Under the pieces are notes generated by a model. It did not search any database, was not told where the DNA came from, and worked only from the letters and a program-made list of their open reading frames with translations. Positions 1 through 12,666 of a DNA stretch of 64,000 bases are shown here, piece after piece. The translations under genes were made by a program, and so were the position numbers. The number at the start of each line of letters is the position of its first letter. Position 1 is the first letter of the stretch. Origin of the DNA: Gracilaria gracilis (Eukaryota; Rhodophyta; Florideophyceae; Gracilariales; Gracilariaceae); NCBI GenBank assembly GCA_030374805.1, contig JARGSG010000108.1:62001-126000 (forward strand). The letters run 5' to 3'.

Positions 1-413
1 ACGTCCCGGCGTAGCCATAGAACCTATTGGTAACCTTCTATACAATGGATGCCTTCAGTGGAGGGACATGAGAAAGTGGCTCAATTGAGTGCAAAGCACG
101 TCGTTAATTCGCAAGCTTTCCGAACAATAAGAATTGAAACACTCGGTCAACAGCCCTGAGAAGACATCGCTGCCCTGATCCAAGGCCCATAAAATGTCTG
201 GTCCTCAGTATTCATGTTCTAAACCGTGTTCCAGTTTGGCTGACTAGACCAGGGTGTATGATGCGTCGAACAGCACTCTTGCTACTTTGCGTATTAGGTT
301 CATCATAGCTCCGAAAGAGGTTGAGGTAAAGAACGACAAGAGTTGTACATCCCAAAGGATACGTGAACACTTTCAAAAGAGTGAAGCAAGGGTAGTTGAG
401 CAGCATTTGGGAA
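1..413. other. Gene-free left edge
   Basis: This stretch lies downstream of the eIF2B-gamma gene. Both strands are broken by stops, apart from short frames antisense to the neighbour. I see no RNA gene or repeat; it probably holds the 3' untranslated region of the neighbouring gene. Confidence 0.4.
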
Positions 414-1836
414 TCATTTAAAGAACTCAATATCGCCCAGCCCATACACATCTTCCTGAGCGCCTGTGTATTGTTTACCACTAGCTTCAGAGTTTGACAG
501 GACAGTAATTCCCGACGCAAGCTGACATTCTTTGAGCACAGAGCCAGTTTGAACGACAGCGTGTTCGCACACAATACACGACGAAAGATTAACTCCGTCT
601 TCAAGCGTGACACCGGTCGTCAACACACAGCCGTTGATCTTGACGTTGGAACCAAGCTTGCAATTCGGACCGACCACGCTTTTCTTGACCGAAGTACGGT
701 CACCTGCGGTAACATTGTCCGCCACGTTGGACTCGGGCGACACAAAAACCTTTTCACCACATGTGACGAATGGCAACTTTCTGTCAAGCTTCTTTCCTTT
801 CTTCGGCTTGTCAGCAGGTACATTGTCGGTGCGCTCAAGAAATGGGTTGAGACAGCCAGCGGCAACTCGAAGATTGGCGTGGAGAAAATGGGAAACGGTA
901 TTTGCTCTGTTCGCGTACGTGGTGGCGGCGTCCAAAAGCAGGGCGTTGACAACAAGTTGCTCGCCAGGATACGGCCAGTCCAAGGTGTCCGCGGTGCGCT
1001 GCAGCGTGTGCTGACGTCTGGCCAGGTAGGGGATAAGTTCGAAACGCACGGAGGATATGGCCGGAAACAGGCGCAGAGCGCTGCGAACGGTGCGCTTATC
1101 AAGCACGTACACATGGGTGTCAAACAGATCGGAGCACAGTTTGATGGAGTGGTAGCGATTGGTGAGGGCGGCACGAACAACAAGCTTGTTTGACGTGAGA
1201 TCGGACGGAGTGATGAGGCCGAGTAGGCGGTGGCGATCGGACAAGAGGGCGTAGTTGGTGACGGTGTACGGGGGAGTTGACGGTGTGTTTTTCGACGACT
1301 TGTGCTTGTGCTTTGTGTTTTGTGGGAGAGGGACGCTTGTGCTTTGTGTTTTGTGGGAGAGGGACGCATGGCTGTCAAACAAGCACGACGGTAGCGGTAG
1401 AGAGCGACTGACAATGGTGTTGAAGCACGAGCGAAAGGTCGATATCGGCGACATAATCGGAGCTAAGCACAATAAGACTAGTGGCATGCGCATCGGCATG
1501 CGCCATGTAGCGCACAGTATCAGCGGTGCCGCTGTCGGGGGCGCAGACGCGCACGTCGCACTTGAGCGCGGTGGGCAGCGCGCGCACGAGGCGATCGGCC
1601 GGGAAGACGTCGGCGACGTAGGCGCGGATGCGCTGCAGATGCGGCGCACGTGCAAAGACGGTGGCGGACGGCACGGCGGCGCGCGCCAGCGAGAAGAGCG
1701 CGTAGAACAGCATGGGGCGGTTGGCCACCGGCAGCAGCGCCTTGGGCGTGGCGTCGCTCGGCAGCGCGCCCATTTGGCTGCCGGCGCCGCCCGCCAGCAC
1801 CACGGCGTGCGCGCTCAGCGCTAGCGACGAGTTCAT
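414..1836 (-). CDS. EIF2B3: Translation initiation factor eIF2B subunit gamma, two exons
   Basis: eIF2B is the guanine-nucleotide exchange factor for eIF2, and gamma pairs with epsilon in its catalytic part. Exon 1 (1836-1381) encodes the N-terminal nucleotidyltransferase-like fold, seen as AVVLAGGAGSQM near residue 11 followed by PKALLPVANRPMLFYAL. Exon 2 (1298-414) continues this domain with YALLSDRHRLLGLITPSDL and LCSDLFDTHVYVLDKRTV, then the C-terminal left-handed beta-helix (VVGPNCKLGSNVKINGCVL). The exons lie in different frames. They join in phase 0 if an 82-bp GT...AG intron at 1299-1380 is removed, which also removes an in-frame TGA at 1375-1377. The predicted protein is 446 residues, close to the roughly 450 usual for the family. 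The ATG at 1834-1836 is chosen because it places the GG-rich loop at the normal distance. The frame is open further upstream through an alanine-coding tract, so a longer polyalanine form is possible. Confidence 0.85.
1299..1380 (-). other. 82-bp intron of eIF2B-gamma
   Basis: Read on the minus strand, this segment begins GTTTGA and ends CACAAG, so it has GT and AG ends. Removing it joins frames that are otherwise out of register by one and bypasses a TGA. The coding similarity to eIF2B-gamma breaks off and resumes on either side of it. A plain frameshift is the alternative, but the intron explains the stop, the frame change and the expected protein length together. Confidence 0.65.
1306..1367. 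repeat. Perfect 31-bp tandem duplication inside the eIF2B-gamma intron
   Basis: Positions 1306-1336 and 1337-1367 are identical 31-bp copies. The unit length is not a multiple of three, so the duplication would break the frame if it were exonic. It occupies most of the proposed intron, which supports the intronic reading. Confidence 0.85.
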
Positions 1837-1839
1837 GGC

Positions 1840-1846
1840 GGCTGCC

Positions 1847-1919
<73 letters not shown>

Positions 1920-1931
1920 CGCTGCTGCTGC
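1840..1931. repeat. GCT/AGC trinucleotide tract just upstream of the eIF2B-gamma ATG
   Basis: About thirty GCT triplets, interrupted by a few GTT and one GCC, end a few bases upstream of the ATG (minus strand). On the sense strand this reads AGC/GCA/CAG. In frame with eIF2B-gamma it would encode polyalanine, and in the other sense frames polyserine or polyglutamine. It is most simply 5' untranslated sequence or an optional N-terminal extension. Confidence 0.85.
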
Positions 1932-1971
1932 GCCACCGACGGGGCGGACCAACGAAGGGTGTGGCAACCTC

Positions 1972-2000
1972 AAGTTGCATCCGTGGCACGGATGCAACTT
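1972..2000. repeat. 14-bp perfect inverted repeat upstream of eIF2B-gamma
   Basis: Arms at 1972-1985 and 1987-2000 are perfect reverse complements with a 1-nt spacer. It sits about 140 bp upstream of the predicted start codon, next to further CACGTG-rich palindromic sequence at 2038-2075. It could be a promoter element or a cruciform-forming site; no factor can be assigned. Confidence 0.6.
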
Positions 2001-2289
2001 CAAGTACGGATTCCGGGCCCGGCAGCCACACGTGGTGTGTGTGTGTTTCTGTACCACGTGTGCACGTGTGCACGTGGTGTGTTGCCCATGAGCATTCGGA
2101 AAGCATCACGTCCCCATATCTAAAGTTTACGGCGAGAGCGGCGCGCTGCTGCCTGAGGCGCTGCGCGGGCACAACAGCTCGGTGCGGGCTGGGAGCTGCG
2201 GGAAAAACCGATTTTGGGCGAATACGCCTACGCATTGCGACAATGGCAAGTCTTGGCAAAAAGCTGCTTCAGTTTATTTGGCTCATATC

Positions 2290-3123
2290 TTATCCCGCAA
2301 ACACAGGCTCCGTTGTCATCAGAACTTGCGTGATGTTGGCGCAAGCGTAGAACACAACACTGTGTTTCTTGAGATGATGCCTGTATGGACGAGACAGACA
2401 CTGAAAATGTTTGATTCGCTTATTGATGGCTTCGTAACGAGCACAAATCCATCCGAAATAGGCTGAAACAGCTTCCGACGTAATATAGCTCGTCGTTGTG
2501 TCCAAATAACTTGCGTCTGCCACTACCATCTCCCCGTTTCCCAGAGAAGACTTCAAACGTAGACGATAAATTATCATATCTGTGTGCGACCCACAGGGAA
2601 AAGGACCGTGTATCCATACTATGGATCCAAAGTCTATACCAAAGCCCATCTCGTAGCGAACGCCAGGCCCATTAAACTTGTGGCTATACCATTTCCTCCC
2701 AAATAGAGAGGGCTCCAATATACGCCAATCCGTACCATCAACAGAGGCCTTGTACCTCGAAAACTCGTGTCCCGCCAAGCGTGCTCGCCAGAAAATCTTT
2801 GCGCTGTTAGTGTCCCAAAGCGCTAGAAAAGAAAGAAATTACAAACGTACCACTTTCATACCAGCCAGGGCTTCCAGAAATGTCCAAACCCACTTTTTGA
2901 AGCACTTCTCGTCGCAGCCGGCGAGAGCCGAGAGCACGCTTTCCGAATAGTATAGTCTTAGAAACATTAGAGACCACAATAAATGTTTTGCTTCGCTTTT
3001 TGGGGGAATATCGCCGTGTATTTCATTCCATATCTCCGATAAGGAGGACAGCGCCACACCAAAGACAGCGCGAAAGCGAAGATCGTTAACCTTAGATGGG
3101 GAACAACGCGGCCTAAGGATGCC
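2290..3123 (-). pseudogene. Harbinger/PIF-type DDE transposase, 5'-truncated and broken
   Basis: DDE transposases of this type cut and join DNA ends of class II transposons. Two segments in the same frame (about 3123-2842 and 2838-2290) are separated by one TAA at 2839-2841. The C-terminal part shows the catalytic pattern: SVDGTDWRI (first Asp), VVADASY (second Asp), then YEAINKRIKHF (Glu), with a typical tail (HHLKKHSVVFYACANITQ). The N-terminal part shows LLWSLMFLRLYYSESVLSALAG. A 28-bp GT...AG segment spans the stop (28 bp being very short for an intron), so splicing is unlikely but not excluded. Upstream the similarity stops at about 3123, where the satellite begins, so the start codon and N-terminal helix-turn-helix region are missing. 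I see no terminal inverted repeats. Confidence 0.7.
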
Positions 3124-4650
3124 GCATGCGGCACTTTGAAAGCCAACCAAGGTGCTCGTTGACTTGCTCGCCAAACTCCAAGCACTGTCCATCGCAAAAG
3201 CAGCACTGTCTTCGCCCTTGTAACTCACGAGCCACACCGCGGCTCCCATGTTGTCGCCAAAGAACGCGGTCACAGCCGTGGCTCGTCCGCTTTGCGTGGA
3301 GCCATCTGGTGGTACTTAATAATTTTGGAAATGCGGTTCGCCACAAATTACTGCACTGAGCAGCACTGTCGTCGCCCTTGTAACTCACGAGTCACACCGC
3401 GGCTCCCGTGTTGTCGCCAAAGAACGCGGTCACAGTCGTGGCCCACCCGCTGTGCGTGGAGCCATCTGGTGGTACCTATGAATTTTGGAAAAGCCGTTCG
3501 CCACAAAGTACTGCACATAATTCCCACAAAATTCCATAAATGTGCGCACATTCTCGCCCATGACAGCCACGTGCAACCAAGGTGCTCGTTGACTTGCTTC
3601 CCAAACTCCAAGCACTGTCCATCGCAAAAGCAGCACTGTCTTCGCCCTTGTAACTCACGAGCCACACCGCGGCTCCCATGTTGTCGCCAAAGAACGCGGT
3701 CACAGCCGTGGCTCGTCCGCTGTGCGTGGAGCCATCTGGTGGTACTTAATAATTTTTAAAATGCGGTTCGCCACAAATTACTGCACTGAGCAGCACTGTC
3801 GTCGCCGTTGTAACTCACGAGCCACACCGCGGCTCCCGTGTTGTCGCCAAAGAACGCGGTCACAGTCGTGGCTCGTCCGCTGTGCGTGGAGCCATCTGGT
3901 GGTACTTAATAGTTTTGGAAATGCGGTTCGCCACAAATTACTGCACTGAGCAGCAGTGTCATCGCCCTTGTAACTCACGAGTCACACCGCGGCTCCCATG
4001 TTGTCGCCAAAGAACGCGGTCACAGCCGTGGCTCGTCCGCTGTGCGTGGAGCCATCTGGTGGTACTTAATAATTTTTAAAATGCGGTTCGCCACAAATTA
4101 CTGCACTGAGCAGCACTGTCGTCGCCCTTGTAACTCACGAGCCACACCGCGGCTCCCGTGTTGTCGCCAAAGAACGCGGTCACAGTCGTGGCTCGTCCGC
4201 TGTGCGTGGAGCCATCTGGTGGTACTTAATAGTTTTGGAAATGCGGTTCGCCAAAAAATACTGCACACGGCATGATGAACGGCCTCAGTGCAGCTCCCAC
4301 AAAGTGTTTTGGCGTTTTTAAATGTATGAAATTCGCACAAAATTCCATACATGTGCGGACATTCTCGCCCATGACAGCCACGTGCAACCAAGGTGCTCGT
4401 TGACTTGCTCGCCAAACTCCAAGCACCGTCCATCGCAAGAGCAGCACTGTCGTCGCCCTTGTAACTCACGAGCCACACCGGGGCTCCCGTGTTGTCGCCA
4501 AAGAACGCGGTCACAGTCGTGGCCCACCCGCTGTGCGTGGAGCCATCTGGTGGTACCTATTAACTTTTGGAAATGCCGTTCGCCACAAAGTACTGCACAT
4601 GGCATGATGAACGGCCTCAGTGGAGCCCCCACAAAGAGTTTTGGGATTTT

Positions 4651-4943
4651 GAAATGTATGAAATTCCCACAAAATTCCATAAATGTGCGCACATTCTCGC
4701 CCATGACAGCCACGTGCAACCAAGGTGCTCGTTGACTTGCTCCCCAAACTCCAAGCACTGTCCATCGCAAAAGCAGCACTGTGATTTTGGGATTTTGAAA
4801 TGTATGAAATTCCCACAAAATTCCATAAATGTGCGCACATTCTCGCCCATGACAGCCACGTGCAACCAAGGTGCTCGTTGACTTGCTCCCCAAACTCCAA
4901 GCACTGTCCATCGCAAAAGCAGCACTGTATTCGCCCTTGTAAC
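4651..4943. repeat. Rare 146-bp satellite unit with a reciprocal deletion
   Basis: Between 4651 and 4797 the spacing of GAAATGTATG falls to 146 bp, because GCAGCACTGT joins directly to GATTTTGGGATTTTG. The same junction recurs near 6410. The deleted part is the one kept in 160-bp units, so this looks like a reciprocal of the short-unit deletion. The recurrence shows that a multi-unit block was copied. Confidence 0.6.
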
Positions 4944-7900
4944 TCACGAGCCACACCGCGGCTCCCATGTTGTCGCCAGAGAACGCGGTCACAGCCGTGG
5001 CCCACCCGCTGTGCGTGGAGCCATCTGGTGGTACCTATGAAATTTGGAAATGCGGTTCGCCACAAAGTACTGCACATGGCATGATGAACGGCCTCAGTGG
5101 AGCCCCCACAAAGTGTTTTGGCGTTTTTAAATGTTTGAAATTCGCACAAGATTCCATACATGTGCGCACATTCTCGCCCATGACAGCCACGTGCAACCAA
5201 GGTGCTCGTTGACTTGCTCCCCAAACTCAGAGCACTGTCCATCGCAAAAGCAGCACTGTCTTCGCCCTTGTAACTCACGAGCCACACCGCCGCTCCCGTG
5301 TTGTCGCCAAAGAACGCGGTCACAGCCGTGGCTCGTCCGCTGTGCGTGGAGCCATCTGGTGGTACTTAATAATTTTTAAAATGCGGTTCGCCACAAATTA
5401 CTGCACTGAGCAGCACTGTCGTCGCCCTTGTAACTCACGAGTCACACCGCGGCTCCCGTGTTGTCGCCAAAGAACGCGGTCACAGCCGTGGCCCACCCGC
5501 TGTGCGTGGAGCCATCTGGTGGTACCTATGAAATTTGGAAATGCGGTTCGCCACAAAGTACTGCACATGGCATGATGAACGGCCTCAGTGGAGCCCCCAC
5601 AAAGTGTTTTGGCGTTTTTAAATGTTTGAAATTCGCACAAGATTCCATACATGTGAGCACATTCTCGCCCATGACAGCCACGTGCAACCAAGGTGCTCGT
5701 TGACTTGCTCGCCAAACTCCAAGCACTGTCCATCGCAAAAGCAGCACTGTCTTCGCCCTTGTAACTCACGAGCCACACCGCCGCTCCCGTGCTCGCCAAA
5801 GAACGCGGTCACAGCCGTGGCCCACCCGCTGTGCGTGGAGCCATCTGGTGGTACCTATGAATTTTGGAAAAGCCGTTCGCCACAAAGTACTGCACACGGC
5901 ACGATGTAGGGCCTCAGTGGAGCCCCCAAAAGTGTGTTGGCGTTTTGAAATGTTTGAAATTCGCACAAGATTCCATACATGTGCGCACATTCTCGCCCAT
6001 GACAGCCCCGTGCAACCAAGGTGCTCGTTGACTTGCTCGCCAAACTCCAAGCACCGTCCATCGCAAGAGCAGCACTGTCGTCGCCCTTGTAACTCACGAG
6101 CCACACCGAGGCTCCCGTGTTGTCGCCAAAGAACGCGGTCACAGTCGTGGCCCACCCGCTGTGCGTGGAGCCATCTGGTGGTACCTATTAACTTTTGGAA
6201 ATGCCGTTCGCCACAAAGTACTGCACATGGCATGATGAACGGCCTCAGTGGAGCCCCCACAAAGAGTTTTGGGATTTTGAAATGTATGAAATTCCCACAA
6301 AATTCCATAAATGTGCGCACATTCTCGCCCATGACAGCCACGTGCAACCAAGGTGCTCGTTGACTTGCTCCCCAAACTCCAAGCACTGTCCATCGCAAAA
6401 GCAGCACTGTGATTTTGGGATTTTGAAATGTATGAAATTCCCACAAAATTCCATAAATGTGCGCACATTCTCGCCCATGACAGCCACGTGCAACCAAGGT
6501 GCTCGTTGACTTGCTCCCCAAACTCAGAGCACTGTCCATCGCAAAAGCAGCACCGTCTTCGCCCTTGTAACTCACGAGCCACACCGATGCTCCCATGTTG
6601 TCGCCAAAGAACGCGGTCACAGCCGTGGCTCGTCCGCTGTGCGTGGAGCCATCTGGTGGTACTTAATAATTTTGGAAATGCGGTTCGCCACAAATTACTG
6701 CACTGAGCAGCAGTGTCATCGCCCTTGTAACTCACGAGTCACACCGCGGCTCCCATGTTGTCGCCAAAAAACGCGGTCACAGCCGTGGCTCGTCCGCTGT
6801 GCGTGGAGCCATCTGGTGGTACTTAATAATTTTTAAAATGCGGTTCGCCACAAATTACTGCACTGAGCAGCACTGTCGTCGCCGTTGTAACTCACGAGTC
6901 ACACCGCGGCTCCCGTGTTGTCGCCAAAGAACGCGGTCACAGCCGTGGCCCACCCGCTGTGCGTGGAGCCATCTGGTGGTACCTATGAAATTTGGAAATG
7001 CGGTTCGCCACAAAGTACTGCACATGGCATGATGAACGGCCTCAGTGGAGCCCCCACAAAGTGTTTTGGCGTTTTTAAATGTTTGAAATTCGCACAAGAT
7101 TCCATACATGTGCGCACATTCTCGCCCATGACAGCCACGTGCAACCAAGGTGCTCGTTGACTTGCTCGCCAAACTCCAAGCACTGTCCATCGCAAAAGCA
7201 GCACTGTCTTCGCCCTTGTAACTCACGAGCCACACCGCCGCTCCCGTGCTCGCCAAAGAACGCGGTCACAGCCGTGGCCCACCCGCTGTGCGTGGAGCCA
7301 TCTGGTGGTACCTATGAATTTTGGAAAAGCCGTTCGCCACAAAGTACTGCACATGGCATGATGAACGGCCTCAGTGGAGCCCCCACAAAGAGTTTTGGGA
7401 TTTTGAAATGTATGAAATTCCCACAAAATTCCATAAATGTGCGCACATTCTCGCCCATGACAGCCACGTGCAACCAAGGTGCTCGTTGACTTGCTCCCCA
7501 AACTCCAAGCACTGTCCATCGCAAAAGCAGCACTGTCTTCGCCCTTGTAACTCACGAGCCACACCGAGGCTCCCATGTTGTCGCCAGAGAACGCGGTCAC
7601 AGCCGTGGCCCACCCGCTGTGCGTGGAGCCATCTGGTTGTACCTATGAATTTCGGAAATGCGGTTTGCTACAAAGTACTGCACACGGCATGATGGACGGC
7701 CTCAGTGGAGCCCCCACAAAGTGTTTTGGCGTTTTTAAATGTTTGAAATTCGCACAAGATTCCATACACGTGCGCACGTTCTCGCCCATGACAGCCACGT
7801 GCAACCAAGGTGCTCGTTGACTTGCTCGCAAAACTCCAAGCACCGTCCATCGCAAGAGCAGCACTGTCGTCGCCCTTGTAACTCACGGGCAACACCGCGG

Positions 7901-10900
7901 CTCCCATGTTGTCGCCAAAGAACGCGGTCACAGCCGTGGCTCGTCCGCTGTGCGTGAAGCCATCTGGTTGTACCTATGAATTTTGGTAATGCCGTTCGCC
8001 CCAAAATACTGCACATGGCATGATGAACGGCCTCAATGGAGCCCCCACAAAGTGTTTTGGCATTTTTAAATGTATAAAATTTGCACAAAATTCCATACAT
8101 GTGCGCACATTCTCGCCCATGAGAGCCACGTGGAACCAAGGTGCTCGTTGACTTGCTCGCCAAACTCCAAGCACTGTCCATCGCAAGAGCAGCACTGTCG
8201 TCGCGCTTGTAACACACGAGCCACACCGCGGCTCCCGTGTTGTCGCCAAAGAAAGCGGTCACAGTCGTGGCCCACCCGCTGTGCATGGAGCCATCTGGTT
8301 GTACCTATGAATTTTGGTAATGCCGTTCGCCACAAAGTACTGCACATGGCATGATGAAGGGCCTCAGTGGAGCCCCCACAAAGTGTTTTGGCGTTTTTAA
8401 ATGTATGAAATTCGCACAAGATTCCATACATGTGCGCACATTCTCGCCCATGACAGCCACGTGCAACCAAGGTGCTCGTTGACTTGCTCGCCAAACTCCA
8501 AGCACCGTCCATCGCAAGAGCAGCACTGTCGTCGCCCTTGTAACTCACGAGCCACACCGCGGCTCCCATGTTGTCGCCAATAAACGCGGTCACAGCCGTG
8601 GCTCGTCCGCTGTGCGTGGAGCCATCTGGTGGTACTTAATAATTTTGGAAATGCGGTTCGCCACAAATTACTGCACTGAGCAGCAGTGTCATCGCCCTTG
8701 TAACACACGAGTCACACCGCGGCTCCCATGTTGTCGCCAAAGAACGCGGTCACAGCCGTGGCTCGTCCGCTGTGCGTGGAGCCATCTGGTGGTACTTAAT
8801 AATTTTGGAAATGCGGTTCGCCACAAATTACTGCACTGAGCAGCAGTGTCATCGCCCTTGTAACACACGAGTCACACCGCGGCTCCCATGTTGTCGCCAA
8901 AGAACGCGGTCACAGCCGTGGCCCACCCGCTGTGCGTGGAGCCATCTGGTGGTACCTATGAATTTTGGAAAAGCCGTTCGCCACAAAGTACTGCACACGG
9001 CACGATGTAGGGCCTCAGTGGAGCGCCCAAAAGTGTGTTGGCGTTTTGAAATGTTTGAAATTCGCACAAGATTCCATACATGTGCGCACATTCTCGCCCA
9101 TGACAGCCACGTGCAACCAAGATGCTCTTTGACTTGCTCGCCAAACTCCAAGCACTGTCCATCGCAAGAGCAGCACTGTCGTCGTGCTTGTAACTCACGA
9201 GCCACACCGCGGCTCCCGTGTTGTCGCCAAAGAACGCGGTCACAGCCGTGGCCCACCCGCTTTGCGTGGAGCCATCTGGTGGTACCTATGAATTTTGGAA
9301 ATGCGGTTCGCCACAAAGTACTGCACATGGCATGATGAAGGGCCTCAGTGGAGCCCCCACAAAGTGTTTTGGCGTTTTGAAATGTTTCAAATTCGCACAA
9401 GATTCCATACATGTGCGCACGTTCTCGGCCATGACAGCCACGTGCAACCAAGGTGCTCGTTGACTTGCTCGCCAAACTCCAAGCACCGTCCATCGCAAGA
9501 GCAGCACTGTCGTCGCCCTTGTAACTCACGAGCCACACCGAGGCTCCCGTGTTGTCGCCAGAGAACGCGGTCACAGCCGTGGCCTACCCGCTGTGCGTGG
9601 AGCCATCTGGTTGTACCTATGAATTTTGGAAAAGCCGTTCGCCACAAATTACTGCACATGGCATGATGAACGGCCTCAGTGGAGCCCCCACAAAGTGTTT
9701 TGGCGTTTTTAAATGTTTGAAATTCGCACAAGATTCCATACATGTGCGCACATTCTCGCCCATGACAGCCACGTGCAACCAAGGTGCTCGTTGACTTGCT
9801 CCCCAAACTCAGAGCACTGTCCATCGCAAAAGCAGCACCGTCTTCGCCCTTGTACCTCACGAGCCACACCGATGCTCCCATGTTGTCGCCAAAGAACGCG
9901 GTCACAGCCGTGGCTCGTCCGCTGTGCGTGGAGCCATCTGGTGGTACTTAATAATTTTTAAAATGCGGTTCCCCACAAATTACTGCACTGAGCAGCACTG
10001 TCGTCGCCGTTGTAACTCACGAGCCACACCGCGGCTCCCGTGTTGTCGCCAAAGAACGCGGTCACAGTCGTGGCTCGTCCGCTGTGCGTGGAGCCATCTG
10101 GTGGTACTTAATAGTTTTGGAAATGCGGTTCGCCAAAAAATACTGCACACGGCATGATGAACGGCCTCAGTGCAGCTCCCACAAAGTGTTTTGGCGTTTT
10201 TAAATGTATGAAATTCGCACAAAATTCCATACATGTGCGGACATTCTCGCCCATGACAGCCACGTGCAACCAAGGTGCTCGTTGACTTGCTCGCCAAACT
10301 CCAAGCACCGTCCATCGCAAGAGCAGCACTGTCGTCGCCCTTGTAACTCACGAGCCACACCGGGGCTCCCGTGTTGTCGCCAAAGAACGCGGTCACAGTC
10401 GTGGCCCACCCGCTGTGCGTGGAGCCATCTGGTGGTACCTATTAACTTTTGGAAATGCCGTTCGCCACAAAGTACTGCACATGGCATGATGAACGGCCTC
10501 AGTGGAGCCCCCACAAAGAGTTTTGGGATTTTGAAATGTATGAAATTCCCACAAAATTCCATAAATGTGCGCACATTCTCGCCCATGACAGCCACGTGCA
10601 ACCAAGGTGCTCGTTGACTTGCTCCCCAAACTCCAAGCACTGTCCATCGCAAAAGCAGCACTGTCTTCGCCCTTGTAACTCACGAGCCACACCGAGGCTC
10701 CCATGTTGTCGCCAGAGAACGCGGTCACAGCCGTGGCCCACCCGCTGTGCGTGGAGCCATCTGGTTGTACCTATGAATTTCGGAAATGCGGTTTGCTACA
10801 AAGTACTGCACACGGCATGATGGACGGCCTCAGTGGAGCCCCCACAAAGTGTTTTGGCGTTTTTAAATGTTTGAAATTCGCACAAGATTCCATACACGTG

Positions 10901-12666
10901 CGCACGTTCTCGCCCATGACAGCCACGTGCAACCAAGGTGCTCGTTGACTTGCTCGCCAAACTCCAAGCACCGTCCATCGCAAGAGCAGCACTGTCGTCG
11001 CCCTTGTAACTCACGAGCCACACCGCGGCTCCCATGTTGTCGCCAATAAACGCGGTCACAGTCGTGGCTCGTCCGCTGTGCGTGGAGCCATCTGGTGGTA
11101 CTTAATAATTTTGGAAATGCGGTTCGCCACAAATTACTGCACTGAGCAGCACTGTCATCGCCCTTGTAACTCACGAGTCACACCGCGGCTCCCATGTTGT
11201 CGCCAAAGAACGCGGTCACAGCCGTGGCCCACCCGCTGTGCGTGGAGCCATCTGGTGGTACCTATGAATTTTGGAAATGCCGTTCGCCACAAAGTACTGC
11301 ACACGGCATGATGAAGGGCCTCAGTGGAGCCCCCACAAAGTTTTTTGGCATTTTTATATGTTTGAAATTCGCACAAGATTCCATACATGTGCGCACATTC
11401 TCGACCATGAAAGCCACGTGCAACCAAGGTGCTCGTTGAATTGCTCGCCAAACTCCAAGCACCGTCCATCGCAAGAGCAGCACTGTCGTCGCCCTTGTAA
11501 CTCACGAGCCACATCGAGGCTCGCATGTTGTCGCCAAAGAACGCGGTCACAGTCGTGGCTCGTCCGCTGTGCGTAGAGCCATCTGGTGGTACTTAATAAT
11601 TTTGGAAATGCGGTTCGCCACAAATTACTGCACTGAGCAGCACTGTCATCGCCCTTGTAACTCACGAGTCACACCGCGGCTCCCATGTTGTCGCCAAAGA
11701 ACGCGGTCACAGCCGTGGCCCACCCGCTGTGCGTGGAGCCATCTGGTGGTACCTATGAATTTTGGAAATGCCGTTCGCCACAAAGTACTGCACACGGCAT
11801 GTTGAAGGGCCTCAGTGGAGCCCACAACAAGTGTTTTGGGGTTTTTAAATGTATGAAATTCCCACAAAATTCCATACATGTGCGCACATTCTCGCCCATG
11901 ACAGCCACGTGCAACCAAGGTGCTCGTTTACTTGCTCGCCAAACTCCAAGCACCGTCCATCGCAAGAGCAGCACTGTCGTCGCCCTTGTAACTCACGAGC
12001 CACATCGAGGCTCGCATGTTGTCGCCAAAGAACGCGGTCACAGTCGTGGCTCGTCCGCTGTGCGTAGAGCCATCTGGTGGTACTTAATAATTTTGGAAAT
12101 GCGGTTCGCCACAAATTACTGCACTGAGCAGCACTGTCATCGCCCTTGTAACTCACGAGTCACACCGCGGCTCCCATGTTGTCGCCAAAGAACGCGGTCA
12201 CAGCCGTGGCTCGTCCGCTGTGCGTGAAGCCATCTCGTGGTACCTGTGAATTTTAGTAATGCCGTTCGCCCCAAAATACTGCACATGGCATGATGAACGG
12301 CCTCAATCGAGCCCCCACAAAGTGTTTTGGCATTTTTAAATGTATAAAATTTGCACAAAATTCCATACATGTGCGCACATTCTCGCCCATGAGAGCCACG
12401 TGCAACCAAGGTGCTCGTTGACTTGCTCGCCAAACTCCAAGCACTGTCCATCGCAAGAGCAGCACTGTCGTCGCGCTTGTAACACACGAGCCACACCGCG
12501 GCTCCCATGTTGTCGCCAGAGAACGCGGTCACAGCCGTGGCCCACCCGCTGTGCGTGGAGCCATCTGGTTGTACCTATGAATTTCGGAAATGCGGTTTGC
12601 TACAAAGTACTGCACACGGCATGATGGACGGCCTCAGTGGAGCCCCCACAAAGTGTTTTGGCGTTT

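Noticed and set aside
1650-2350. Polyleucine, polyglutamine and polyserine frames over the trinucleotide tract
   Set aside because: They are frames of the same GCT repeat. Only the frame continuous with eIF2B-gamma has a homologous domain, and its own ATG lies after the tract.
2826-2853. 28-bp GT...AG intron in the transposase
   Set aside because: It is very short for an intron, and the frame is the same on both sides apart from one TAA, so a point mutation is simpler.
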